Shown: positions 28,641 to 37,510 of the stretch, piece by piece | How positions within the stretch are numbered: the first letter of the stretch is position 1 | Layout of the letters: every line of letters starts with the position of its first letter | Assembly: GCA_965659945.1 (NCBI GenBank) | Contig: CBFHYJ010000003.1 | Location: 11,795 to 75,794 of the forward strand | From: VMDJ01 sp965659945 | Lineage (GTDB): Bacteria > Pseudomonadota > Gammaproteobacteria > Chromatiales > Chromatiaceae | Reading direction: 5' to 3' | Length of the DNA: 64,000 bases | The notes under the pieces: generated by a model | What the model was told of the DNA's origin: nothing | Database searches by the model: none | The model's input: only the letters and a program-made list of their open reading frames with translations | Position numbers and translations under genes: made by a program

Positions 28641-29327
28641 TTAGGCGTTTGCCAGTTCCGCGCGGAATTGCTTCACGATGCTGTCGTACTTGTTCGCATC
28701 CGACTCGTTACGACCACCGAAGATGCCAGAACCAGAAACGAAGGTATCTGCACCTGCCGCTGCGATCGCTGCGATGTTGTCGGCTTTCACGCCACCGTCG
28801 ATTTCCAAACGGATATCACGACCTGAGGCATCGATGATCTTGCGCGCTTCTTTCAGCTTATCCAGCGCTGAAGGGATAAAGCTTTGACCACCAAAACCTG
28901 GGTTAACCGACATCAATAGAATCATGTCGATCTTGTCGATCACGTAATCAAGGTAAGACAACGGCGTAGCTGGATTGAACACCAAGCCGGCTTTACAGCC
29001 TTCACTTTCGATCAACTGTAAGGTGCGGTCGATATGATCAGACGCTTCTGGATGGAAGGTGATGTAGGTTGCGCCCGCTTGTGCGAAGTCGCCAACAATA
29101 CGATCGACTGGACTCACCATTAGGTGCACGTCGATTGGTGCAGTAATACCGTGCTTGCGTAAGGCATCACATACCAAAGGACCGATGGTCAGGTTAGGCA
29201 CATAGTGGTTGTCCATCACGTCGAAGTGAATGATGTCGCAACCTGATGCCAACACGTTGTCACATTCTTCACCGAGTTTGGCGAAGTCTGCAGAAAGGAT
29301 TGATGGGGCGAGTGCGTAATCAGCCAT
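28641..29327 (-). CDS. rpe: Ribulose-phosphate 3-epimerase Rpe
   Basis: Interconverts ribulose 5-phosphate and xylulose 5-phosphate in the pentose phosphate pathway. It has 228 residues. The TIM-barrel motifs are [53 protein letters not shown] and [11 protein letters not shown], with the metal-binding His and Asp residues. A GGAG site precedes the ATG. It is first in rpe-gph, with a terminator between the two. Confidence 0.97.
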   Translation of the reverse strand: MADYALAPSILSADFAKLGEECDNVLASGCDIIHFDVMDNHYVPNLTIGPLVCDALRKHGITAPIDVHLMVSPVDRIVGDFAQAGATYITFHPEASDHIDRTLQLIESEGCKAGLVFNPATPLSYLDYVIDKIDMILLMSVNPGFGGQSFIPSALDKLKEARKIIDASGRDIRLEIDGGVKADNIAAIAAAGADTFVSGSGIFGGRNESDANKYDSIVKQFRAELANA

Positions 29328-29461
29328 GCGTTTGCTCCATGCCGGAATTGTCCGGAAAAAAATAAGTTCTTTTTGCTCAAAAAAGAGCGCTTAATACGTT
29401 AAGTCGCGCCACTCTACCGGAAAGCGACCCCTATTACAGCCACCCCCTTTGGGAGATATCT

Positions 29462-30232
29462 ATGTCACTGAAAACACATGTTTTTCTTGGTTTAAGCCTA
29501 TTTTGTAGTGCCGTTTTTGCTGCACCCGACTATGCGCGTGAGACGCGTATCGTGAATCAGATCGCCGATGCGATCATGGACGGTGAGATTGTGCAGCTAA
29601 ATGATGGCGAGCGCGATTTCATGGGCATCTTCACAGAAAACCAAGCCGATACACGCAAAGGTGCAGTATTGGTATTACATGGCAAAGGCGCGAATGCTGA
29701 CTGGATGGACGTGGTGCAACCACTGCGCGTACGTTTGACCGAAGCAGGTTGGGACACGCTATCGCTGCAGTTACCGGTCGAATCGGCTGAAGCACCCGAT
29801 AGCGCATGGCTGCCGTTGGTAGAACCTGCGGCACAACGTATCGCGACGGGCATTGTTGAGCTGGAAACCCGTGGTCACGATCGCATCATGGTGGTGTCGC
29901 ATAGCTTTGGCTCACGCATGGCAGCGCATTATTTAGCGCAAGGTGCGCCTCACACGGTAAAAGGTTATGTCTCGGTAGGTATGAGTTTGGATATGAAAAA
30001 TCCTAACGATGCGAACCTCGGTAACCTGAGCAAGATTGATCTGCCAATGTTGGATCTGTTTGGTTCGCGCGATCTACCCGGCGTATTGCAAAGCAATGCA
30101 CTGCGCGCAAAAGCGGCAAGTCATAACAAAGGGTATTCGCAGCAAGAAGTTGCTAAGGCAGATCACTTCTTCGCCGGTCAAAGCGATGACCTGCTAGCGG
30201 CGGTGAATGCGTGGTTAGATGCGCAGCCTTAA
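29462..30232 (+). CDS. Secreted alpha/beta-hydrolase, DUF3530 family
   Basis: A 256-residue exported protein with a signal peptide (FLGLSLFCSAVFAA). The alpha/beta-hydrolase fold is visible: GAVLVLHGKGANADW is the oxyanion-hole region, VVSHSFGSRMAAHYL holds the nucleophile serine, DLFGSRDLPGVL the likely acid and KADHFFAGQ the histidine. DUF3530 proteins have no assigned substrate. The gene stands alone on the plus strand with GGGAG before the ATG and ends in a four-base stop overlap with the convergent SPOR gene. Confidence 0.82.
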   Translation: MSLKTHVFLGLSLFCSAVFAAPDYARETRIVNQIADAIMDGEIVQLNDGERDFMGIFTENQADTRKGAVLVLHGKGANADWMDVVQPLRVRLTEAGWDTLSLQLPVESAEAPDSAWLPLVEPAAQRIATGIVELETRGHDRIMVVSHSFGSRMAAHYLAQGAPHTVKGYVSVGMSLDMKNPNDANLGNLSKIDLPMLDLFGSRDLPGVLQSNALRAKAASHNKGYSQQEVAKADHFFAGQSDDLLAAVNAWLDAQP

Positions 30233-30798
30233 CGCGAGATTTTGACAAACATGCCTTTATAGCCACCTTTCTTGAGTTGGCTTAACAGGCTATTCGCTTT
30301 CGACTGCCCAAGGACTGGGGTGGTCGAAACTCGATAACGCACGCCGTCATCCAATGACGCTTCACTGATGGTTGATTCAACACCCAACAAAGCCACCTCG
30401 GCTTGAATACGTTCGGCATGGGCACGTTTAGTTAATGAAGCGATCTGCACCACGAAACGTGAGGTCGCATCGGTATCGCGCGATGCACGAAGCTCAAACT
30501 TTTCATCAGGTACGACCACTTCACGCTGACTTAAGTCTTTAAAGAAGGTGAAGCGGGTTTCAGGTTTTTCAGGCTGGATCTTTTTTGGCGGACCAACCGG
30601 CTTAGCGACTTCGCGCGGTTTACGCTCAGGCTCAGCACCGACCCACTCTGGCGCATTCGCCGGTGGTTGCATCTTTAGCCAGAACAAACCCATCACAAAC
30701 ACACCCAACAAAAACGCGACCGCTGCCCAAACGAAGGGAGAGGATGTTTTTTTCGCCGGTGCGCGGCGAGGTGAGACGTGTTTGTAATCGCGTGGCAT
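30229..30798 (-). CDS. SPOR-domain inner-membrane protein
   Basis: A 189-residue bitopic protein. Its short basic cytoplasmic start (RAPAKKTSS) is followed by one transmembrane segment (FVWAAVAFLLGVFVMGLFWL), a Pro/Lys-rich periplasmic linker and a C-terminal SPOR domain (RFVVQIASLTKRAHAERIQAEVALLG to GYKGMFVKIS). SPOR domains bind denuded septal peptidoglycan, so it probably collects at the division site, like FtsN. In gammaproteobacteria a gene of this type commonly follows priA-argS. It begins 3 bases after argS ends. Confidence 0.9.
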   Translation of the reverse strand: MPRDYKHVSPRRAPAKKTSSPFVWAAVAFLLGVFVMGLFWLKMQPPANAPEWVGAEPERKPREVAKPVGPPKKIQPEKPETRFTFFKDLSQREVVVPDEKFELRASRDTDATSRFVVQIASLTKRAHAERIQAEVALLGVESTISEASLDDGVRYRVSTTPVLGQSKANSLLSQLKKGGYKGMFVKISR

Positions 30799-30801
30799 GC
30801 C

Positions 30802-32562
30802 TTACATCTTTTCAGGTGCGCTGATACCAATCAGTTTAAGACCATTTAGTAGCACTTGTCGTGTTGCGGTGATCAATTTTAAACGCGCATCGGTCAGATT
30901 GCTGTCATCCACCAAGAATTGATGTGCGTTGTAGTAACTGTGTAGCTCATTCGCCAGTTCACGCAGATAGTGCGTTAGCTGATGTGGCTCTGAATTGATT
31001 GCCGCATTTTGCAGCACCTCAGGATAACGCGCCAAAGTTTTCATCAGACTTTGTTCGTGCGATTCACTGAGCAGCTCAAGGTTGGTATTGTCATCGCTAA
31101 GCTGCGTATTCACGCCCTTCTCACTCGCCTGACGGAATACCGAACAGATACGCGCATGTGCGTATTGCACGTAGTAAACCGGGTTCTCATTGGATTGTGA
31201 GCGTGCAAGGTCTAAATCGAAATCCAGATGCTGTTCGCACTTGCGCATGATGTAGAAGAAACGTGCCGCATCGGTGCCGACATCTTTGCGTAGCTCGCGC
31301 AAGGTGACAAACTCACCTGAGCGGGTCGACATCTGTTTACGCTCACCACCTTCATACAAGATCGCAAACTGGACTAACAACACATCGAGTTGCTCTGAGT
31401 TGCCACCCATTGCTTGGATCGCTGCTTTCACACGAGGCACATAACCGTGGTGGTCAGCACCCCACACATCGATCACGCGATCGTAACCGCGCTCAAACTT
31501 TTCTAAGTGATACGCAATGTCAGATGCAAAGTACGTGGTCTGTCCGTTGTCACGCACTACCACGCGATCTTTTTCATCGCCAAAGTCAGTCGATTTAAAC
31601 CACCAAGCGCCGCCCTTTTCATACAAGTGACCCGCAGCTTTTAACTTTTCGATAACCGCTTCAACTTTGCCTGACTCGACCAGTGAACGCTCGGAATACC
31701 AGTTCTCATAACGCACACCGAACAGGCCTAAGTCATCACGGATGTCATCCAAGATAACGTTCAAGCCAAGATCAAACACCTCGCGATAACCGTCTTTGCC
31801 AAGCAAGGCTTTCGCACGATCAATCAAGGCATCGATATGTTCTTCTTTATCACCACCCGCGGGTTCATCCGCAGGGATATTGGCGAACACTTCGCTGCTC
31901 GCAAAGCGAATCGCATCGCCTTTGTCGCGGTGTAAGGTCGCCGCGATATCCCATACATAGTCACCTTTGTAACCATTGCTTGGGAAGGTCAGCTCTTCGC
32001 CTGCTAGCTCGAGATAACGCAACCACACCGAGGTGCCGAGGATGTCCATCTGACGACCGGCATCGTTAACGTAGTATTCACGATCCACATCAAAGCCAAC
32101 CGCTTCGAGTAAATCAGCCACAACCGAACCGTAAGCTGCACCGCGACCGTGGCCGACATGCAATGGGCCGGTTGGGTTTGCCGAGACAAACTCGACTTGC
32201 ACTTTTTTCTGCTCGCCAATGCTTGAGCGGCCGAACTGCTCGCCTTCACTCAAGATGCGCTCAACGATCGCACTTTGTGCATCGCTTGCGACACGGAAGT
32301 TAATAAAGCCAGGACCCGCGATCGACACTTCTGAAATGAAATCAGCGGCAGGAATGGCGGCGACTAATTGCTCAGCGAGCTGGCGAGGATTGATACCTGC
32401 CGCTTTGCTGTTGACCATCGCGGCATTGGTGGCGAAATCACCGTGCTCAGGATCACGCGCACGCTCGATCACTGGAGGTCGCACAGCATCCGCTGCCAAA
32501 ACCCCTTGGTCGACTAACGATTGGAGCGCGCTTTCAACAAGTTGAGCAATTTCGGTTTTCAT
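30802..32562 (-). CDS. argS: Arginyl-tRNA synthetase ArgS
   Basis: Class I aminoacyl-tRNA synthetase that charges tRNA(Arg). It has 586 residues (E. coli 577). It has an N-terminal tRNA-recognition domain, the HIGH site as [17 protein letters not shown], an altered KMSK loop [11 protein letters not shown] (usual for ArgS) and a C-terminal DALR anticodon-binding domain. Its start lies 66 bases from the priA end, and the two are probably co-transcribed. Confidence 0.97.
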   Translation of the reverse strand: MKTEIAQLVESALQSLVDQGVLAADAVRPPVIERARDPEHGDFATNAAMVNSKAAGINPRQLAEQLVAAIPAADFISEVSIAGPGFINFRVASDAQSAIVERILSEGEQFGRSSIGEQKKVQVEFVSANPTGPLHVGHGRGAAYGSVVADLLEAVGFDVDREYYVNDAGRQMDILGTSVWLRYLELAGEELTFPSNGYKGDYVWDIAATLHRDKGDAIRFASSEVFANIPADEPAGGDKEEHIDALIDRAKALLGKDGYREVFDLGLNVILDDIRDDLGLFGVRYENWYSERSLVESGKVEAVIEKLKAAGHLYEKGGAWWFKSTDFGDEKDRVVVRDNGQTTYFASDIAYHLEKFERGYDRVIDVWGADHHGYVPRVKAAIQAMGGNSEQLDVLLVQFAILYEGGERKQMSTRSGEFVTLRELRKDVGTDAARFFYIMRKCEQHLDFDLDLARSQSNENPVYYVQYAHARICSVFRQASEKGVNTQLSDDNTNLELLSESHEQSLMKTLARYPEVLQNAAINSEPHQLTHYLRELANELHSYYNAHQFLVDDSNLTDARLKLITATRQVLLNGLKLIGISAPEKM

Positions 32563-32628
32563 GGTGTTTCGCCTAAAAGAAGGGCGCGAAGCATAACAAA
32601 CTGCCCATCTGACATCATTAGATAGTGA

Positions 32629-34830
32629 TCAAAAATGATCCGCGGGATCGACATCCAAGCTCCAACGCACCGAACGGGCGAGCTTGGTCTCAGCGAGATA
32701 CACCTCAAGCTGTGACAAAAAGCTGTGCAGCGCTTCGCGCGAGCTCGATTGAATCAACAGATGGGCACGGTATCGCCCAATGCGACGCGTCATCGGTGCC
32801 GGCACCGGCCCCCAAAAGCTCACCGACTCGTCGGTCTGCGCCTTGCCCCATTGGGTGACCTTAGTCAAAAACTGCATCGTCGGATCCATCTTATTCGCCT
32901 CAGCTCGCAGCAGCACTTGATGCGAGATGGGCGGATAGTCCGCCTCGAGTCGTTCTTGCAGCGCCGCTTCGGCGAATGCTTCATAGCCTTGGTTAACCAG
33001 TGTCTGCAACAACAGATGATCGGGATAGCGCGTTTGAATCAGCACCCGACCTGGCAGCTCACCGCGTCCGGCACGACCCGCTACCTGCATCAGCAACTGC
33101 GCCATACGTTCGGTCGCGCGATAGTCAGCGCTAAACAATCCGCTATCCGCATCAAGCACCACCACCAAGGTCACCTTTGGAAAGTGATGTCCTTTAGCGA
33201 GCATCTGCGTACCAACCAAAATGGCCGCATCCGCTTGATGAACTGAAGCGAGTAGCTTTTCTAGTGCGCCACGCTTTGCTGCCGCATCACGATCCACGCG
33301 CACGAGTGGTATGTCTTTAAAGCGTGCCTGTAGTGACTGATCGAGCTGCTCAGTGCCTTGACCTAAAGGATGTAAATCCTGCTCATCACAGCTTGGGCAT
33401 TTTTGCGGCAAGGCTTGCTGCGAGCCGCAGTGGTGACACCACAAACGATGTGCCGCTTGATGCACCGTTTGACGCGCATCACAACGCGGGCAATCGGATG
33501 TCCAACCACAGCTATAACAGGCCAGCACAGGCGCAAAACCACGTCGGTTTAAAAACACCATCACTTGCTCGCCTTTGTTTAGCGTTGCTTGGATTTCATC
33601 AATCACTGGCAGCGCCAATCCGTTTTGAACTGGTTGATCACGCAGATCAACCAAATGCATTGACGGTGGTTTCGAACTACCTGCTCGTTGATTCAATAAC
33701 AGACGCTGATAACGCCCCTGCTCAACATTACGCAAGGATTCTAAAGAAGGTGTTGCAGAGCCTAATACCACCGGACATTTTGCTCGCGATGCACGCACCA
33801 CGGCTAAGTCGCGCGCGGAATAACGGAAGCCTTCTTGTTGTTTAAACGAAGGGTCATGTTCTTCATCCACAACAATTAAGCCAAGCTCTGCCATTGGATT
33901 AAGAATCAATGAGCGTGTACCCAACACGACACGCGCTAGACCTAAGCGAATGCGCTGCCAAGCGATCTCACGCTCGGTATCCTTCATGCCTGAGTGCATC
34001 AACAACACACCATCACCGAGACGTTCAGCAAAGCGTTGTTGCAGCTGTGGCGTGAGTGCGATCTCTGTCACCAAGATCATCACGTTTTTATCTTGCTTGA
34101 GCACTTGCTCTGCTAGTCGCAGATACACCTCGGTTTTACCCGAGCCTGTCACGCCTTGTAATAAAAAGGCCGCGTACTGGTTTAGCTGTTGCGCAACCGC
34201 ATCAACCGCGACTTGCTGTTCTTCATTTAGCTGATGTGGTGAGCTCTGGGGCACATACTCACTTTTGATCGGCGCGCTTTCTTTCAACACCAGATGCTGC
34301 GCATCAACCAATTTTTTTATCAATGCTGTGCCAGCGTGCTGTTTCAGTGTGGTTTGCTCAACGCCTTGATCACCGTATGCCGCAATCCACTCGACCAGCT
34401 CACGTTGCTTATGTGCACGCCCAAGCTGCTCCACAATGCTTTCGCACTCAGCGGATAAAAAGTAACGCTGCTCAGCTAAAGGCAGTGGCGCATTGACTTT
34501 GCGCAAGCGCAGCGGCAAGGCTGCCGTGATCACCTCGCCCAAGGGGTGATGGTAGTAACTGGCTGCCCAACGTAGAAAGGCCAGATGTGTTTGATCTAAA
34601 AGTGCTTCTGAATCAATCGGCGGCTCAACATGTTTGAGCTTATCGCTAGCCACATCGGCACTTTGCACATGTTCCAACACCACGCCGAGCTTTTGCGTAC
34701 GTCCAAACGGCACCAAAACACGCGCGCCCACCCGGTAAGCCGCTGCTGTGAAGCGCTGATCAGGCAGGTAATCAAAAGCTTTGGGCAATGGCACTGGAAT
34801 GGCCACGCGCAAGTAAGTGGTTTGGGTCAT
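32629..34830 (-). CDS. priA: Primosomal replication-restart helicase PriA
   Basis: 3'-to-5' DNA helicase that reloads the replisome at stalled forks. It has 733 residues (E. coli 732). It has an N-terminal DNA-binding domain, Walker A GVTGSGKTEVYL, the DEEHD box, helicase motifs (GSATPSLES) and a zinc-binding cluster of paired cysteines (CYSCGWTSDCPRC, CHHCGSQQALPQKCPSC). It heads priA-argS-SPOR. Confidence 0.97.
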   Translation of the reverse strand: MTQTTYLRVAIPVPLPKAFDYLPDQRFTAAAYRVGARVLVPFGRTQKLGVVLEHVQSADVASDKLKHVEPPIDSEALLDQTHLAFLRWAASYYHHPLGEVITAALPLRLRKVNAPLPLAEQRYFLSAECESIVEQLGRAHKQRELVEWIAAYGDQGVEQTTLKQHAGTALIKKLVDAQHLVLKESAPIKSEYVPQSSPHQLNEEQQVAVDAVAQQLNQYAAFLLQGVTGSGKTEVYLRLAEQVLKQDKNVMILVTEIALTPQLQQRFAERLGDGVLLMHSGMKDTEREIAWQRIRLGLARVVLGTRSLILNPMAELGLIVVDEEHDPSFKQQEGFRYSARDLAVVRASRAKCPVVLGSATPSLESLRNVEQGRYQRLLLNQRAGSSKPPSMHLVDLRDQPVQNGLALPVIDEIQATLNKGEQVMVFLNRRGFAPVLACYSCGWTSDCPRCDARQTVHQAAHRLWCHHCGSQQALPQKCPSCDEQDLHPLGQGTEQLDQSLQARFKDIPLVRVDRDAAAKRGALEKLLASVHQADAAILVGTQMLAKGHHFPKVTLVVVLDADSGLFSADYRATERMAQLLMQVAGRAGRGELPGRVLIQTRYPDHLLLQTLVNQGYEAFAEAALQERLEADYPPISHQVLLRAEANKMDPTMQFLTKVTQWGKAQTDESVSFWGPVPAPMTRRIGRYRAHLLIQSSSREALHSFLSQLEVYLAETKLARSVRWSLDVDPADHF

Positions 34831-34945
34831 GCGGGTATTGTACTGGTGCTGATCTGGACTCGCGGGGTTTTGTCAGCAAACTGTCATTTGAACTCTGCGC
34901 TCAGCTGTGACATAAACAGTTAAACCGAAAGTGAGGATGCCCATC

Positions 34946-35533
34946 ATGTCGGGGTTAAGACAACAATTGTTGAGAACCGACGCCTCCGGGATGCCACTTG
35001 AGTGGATCGACTACCGGCAGGCCGTCAAGCTACACAGCCTTGATATGGTTGCGTACGACCTCGGTGACCCCATCCTAACGATTCGTGGTGGTATCAATAA
35101 CGAATCGCACCAAAGTAAAATCATCCTTCACTCAATCATCGCCACTCACGGCAACCATCAAAATCGCTACTGCCTCGACAAAGGCTACGCACCTCCCGTC
35201 TCTAACGAAGCCCTGTTTCAACGCGATGACTTTCACTGCATGTATTGTGGTAATCAGTTCCACAAATCGCAGCTCTCGCGCGATCACATCATTCCCGTGA
35301 GCCAAGAAGGTGAAGACAGTTGGTCCAACCTAATAACCTCGTGCACACGCTGTAATACGCATAAAGCCGGTCGCACACCTGAGCAAGCTGGCATGCAGTT
35401 ACTCGCGATTCCTTTTATCCCGACCCATGCGGAATATATTTTTCTTCAGGGTCGTAATGTTTTGGCCGATCAAATGGAATTCTTACGGGCACACTTCCCA
35501 CGTACTAGCCCCTTGCGTGATCGACTGAGCTAA
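34946..35533 (+). CDS. HNH endonuclease domain protein
   Basis: About 195 residues with a C-terminal HNH module: CMYCGNQF, SRDHIIPVSQEGEDSWSNLITSC and CNTHKAGRTPEQ. Two CxxC-like pairs would hold a structural zinc, and the DH-I and N residues form the nuclease centre. The N-terminal half is unassigned. Such stand-alone HNH proteins are widespread in proteobacteria and mostly uncharacterised. ATG 34946 is preferred because GAGG lies nine bases upstream; a GTG at 34931 and an ATG at 34937 lack a usable site. It runs divergent from priA and 5 bases before the fructosamine kinase gene. Confidence 0.85.
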   Translation: MSGLRQQLLRTDASGMPLEWIDYRQAVKLHSLDMVAYDLGDPILTIRGGINNESHQSKIILHSIIATHGNHQNRYCLDKGYAPPVSNEALFQRDDFHCMYCGNQFHKSQLSRDHIIPVSQEGEDSWSNLITSCTRCNTHKAGRTPEQAGMQLLAIPFIPTHAEYIFLQGRNVLADQMEFLRAHFPRTSPLRDRLS

Positions 35534-35538
35534 CCCTT

Positions 35539-36420
35539 ATGCGCCAAATCTGGCATGACATTGCCCACGCAATTGCAAAGGCAACGCATCAACCTTTTGT
35601 ATCGATTGAGACCTCGCCGGTCGGTGGCGGCTGCATCAATGAGACGCATATTATGCACATGGACGGTCAGCATTGGTTCGTCAAACTGAACAACGTTGAT
35701 AAGCTGGATATGTTTGAAGCTGAGATGGACGGCTTATCGATCTTAAACAGCGCACATGCCTTCCGCGTACCCGAGCCGTTAATTTGCGGCAGCACCGAAA
35801 CCCATAGCTACCTGATCATGGAAGCGATCACTGCAGGTAGCTCAGCTAAAGCCATGCGCTTAGCCGGCGAGCAATTAGCCGCATTACATCACTCGACTCA
35901 ACCGCGCTTTGGCCATCAGCGCAATAACTACATTGGCACTACCAAGCAGATCAATACTGTTGAATATGATTGGCTAAGCTTTTGGCGTGAGCATCGCTTG
36001 GGTTATCAATTAAAATTGGCGCAAGAAAATGGCATAGGCGGCGCCACTATGGCATTAGCAGATCAGCTCATCGATGCCTTACCGCACTTTCTGAATCATT
36101 CACCAAAAGCAGCATTGCTGCACGGTGACTTATGGGGCGGCAATATGATGATCGACCATCACGGCATGCCAGTGATTTATGACCCTGCGATTTATTATGG
36201 CGATCGTGAAACGGATCTTGCGATGACGCATCTTTTTAGTGGCTTTAGCGCGGATTTTTATGCTGTTTACCAAGCCAACTATCGCTTAAGTGAAGGCCAT
36301 GAGGTGCGCCGCACTTTATACAACCTGTATCACATCTTGAATCATTTCAATTTATTTGGCGGCGGCTATGGGCAGCAAGCCAACAGCATGATGCAGCGAT
36401 TGCTTAGTGAGGTGCGTTAA
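35539..36420 (+). CDS. Fructosamine kinase family protein
   Basis: A 293-residue member of the fructosamine/ketosamine-3-kinase family, which phosphorylates sugars attached to protein amines and so starts deglycation. Features are the N-lobe SPVGGGCINETHIMHMDG with the ATP loop, WFVKLN with the ATP-binding Lys, ALLHGDLWGGNMMID as the catalytic loop and PVIYDPAIYYGDRETDLAM as the metal site. Its length matches the E. coli YniA type. It is downstream of the HNH gene, and its stop shares four bases with the convergent sensor gene. Confidence 0.92.
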   Translation: MRQIWHDIAHAIAKATHQPFVSIETSPVGGGCINETHIMHMDGQHWFVKLNNVDKLDMFEAEMDGLSILNSAHAFRVPEPLICGSTETHSYLIMEAITAGSSAKAMRLAGEQLAALHHSTQPRFGHQRNNYIGTTKQINTVEYDWLSFWREHRLGYQLKLAQENGIGGATMALADQLIDALPHFLNHSPKAALLHGDLWGGNMMIDHHGMPVIYDPAIYYGDRETDLAMTHLFSGFSADFYAVYQANYRLSEGHEVRRTLYNLYHILNHFNLFGGGYGQQANSMMQRLLSEVR

Positions 36421-37382
36421 GCACAACCAAACCAAAAGCTATCTGGCTTAGCTAAAAACTCATCAGCACTCATGTAATGGCTGCCATCACACGAGAAGGT
36501 TAGCCCCACCATGCCATTCACGATATTCAATGAACCCGAACGAAGATAGATCGTCTCATCGGCGTTACGCAGTTCAGCTAATCGTTTAAACACCTTGGCA
36601 ACATGTTCTTTTGGCACGCTTGCATCAACTGGGTATGACTTCTTAGGGTATGCCAGACATACCGCTGGGTTAATGATCTCATTGAGCACATGTAAACGAT
36701 AACGATGCGGATCATCATAAAGCCACAAGGTGGCGCGACTGCTGCTGTAATGCAGCTTGGCATGAAAGATGCCGCGCTGCGTGATCAGATCCGTGAGGAT
36801 GTCATTCACTTCATCGAGTCGCTGATCCATCGCGCTATTTACGCGCGCTTGTTGAAATAAATTCTGACGGATTGCCGGATCACCTTTGATCTGACGCCAT
36901 GCTGATGGAACATCATCGACCTCATCTTGTGAGGTTGGCAACACCGACAGGTCATAGTCGGCTGCTACACAGCCAATAATTTTCCCTTCATCGTCTTTCA
37001 CTTTATGCAGCGCTGTGACGCAAGGACGACGATCGTTCTTATCGACATAGATAGGTGATAAAACAAACTCATCAGCTTGTGCAATATTCGCCATGTAAGG
37101 GCGCACAGAGAGCTCTTGTCCACGCTTACTGGTATCGATTTGATCAATTGAAATATTGCTACTGAGCTGACGGCCGTCACAACCGACGGCATAAACCAGC
37201 TTACTGTTACCTGCATAGGCGATCGAAACTTTAAGTAGCTTATCGAGTTGATCAATATCATCCCAGAGCGGGGAAGACACACTCGCCATGGGTGATAACA
37301 ATGTCTTGAGGTATTTTGCTAACGCCTGCCGCTCACGCTCAATGCGTTGCTCTAAAGTAATGGTTTCTATCGCAGCGTTCAT
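36417..37382 (-). CDS. PDC/cache-like sensor domain protein
   Basis: A 321-residue protein without a clear signal peptide or transmembrane segment. The first ~165 residues look like a PDC/cache ligand-binding domain: helix, SKLVYAVGCDGRQLSSNIS, RPYMANIAQADEFVLSPIYVDKNDRRPCVTALHKV and GKIIGCVAADYDLS. The C-terminal half is helical and strand-rich and lacks an output domain such as GGDEF or HAMP. It is likely a small-molecule-binding protein. It lies just downstream of amt, beyond the amt terminator. The ribosome site is partly enclosed in a hairpin directly before the ATG. Confidence 0.65.
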   Translation of the reverse strand: MNAAIETITLEQRIERERQALAKYLKTLLSPMASVSSPLWDDIDQLDKLLKVSIAYAGNSKLVYAVGCDGRQLSSNISIDQIDTSKRGQELSVRPYMANIAQADEFVLSPIYVDKNDRRPCVTALHKVKDDEGKIIGCVAADYDLSVLPTSQDEVDDVPSAWRQIKGDPAIRQNLFQQARVNSAMDQRLDEVNDILTDLITQRGIFHAKLHYSSSRATLWLYDDPHRYRLHVLNEIINPAVCLAYPKKSYPVDASVPKEHVAKVFKRLAELRNADETIYLRSGSLNIVNGMVGLTFSCDGSHYMSADEFLAKPDSFWFGCA

Positions 37383-37400
37383 AAAGCCTCCTCAGGCTTT
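37383..37400 (-). promoter_or_regulatory. Hairpin enclosing the ribosome site of the sensor gene
   Basis: On the minus strand AAAGCCT, a GAGG loop and AGGCTTT form a 7-base stem ending immediately before the ATG at 37382. The GAGGAGG ribosome site sits in the loop and 3' arm, so folding could limit initiation. Confidence 0.5.
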
Positions 37401-37451
37401 TTAAGACTTGTGGTTATCAGTTTGTTTGTTACGACTTAAATCCTTAACGGT

Positions 37452-37479
37452 AAAAAAGGCGGATGCCGAAGCATCCGCC
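37452..37479 (-). terminator. Rho-independent terminator of amt, UUCG tetraloop
   Basis: On the minus strand GGCGGATGC, a TTCG loop and GCATCCGCC are followed by six T. The stem is a perfect 9 bases with the very stable C(UUCG)G loop. Confidence 0.92.
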
Positions 37480-37510
37480 AAACCCTTCAATCGAGATAGA
37501 GGGACTAAAG

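Noticed and set aside
29328..29461. CCGG-AATTGT-CCGG hairpin upstream of rpe as a regulator
   Set aside because: A four-base stem is too short to be persuasive and no effector binding site is recognisable.
32725..33246. Long antisense reading frame (173 codons) inside priA
   Set aside because: It lies fully inside priA on the opposite strand, with no ribosome site and protein composition unlike a real gene; similar antisense frames occur in metH (3021-3473) and elsewhere in priA (33324-33845).
34946..35533. HNH nuclease as part of a defence system
   Set aside because: The neighbours are priA and a fructosamine kinase and no defence partner is visible; the same holds for the endonuclease I gene at 6833-7471.
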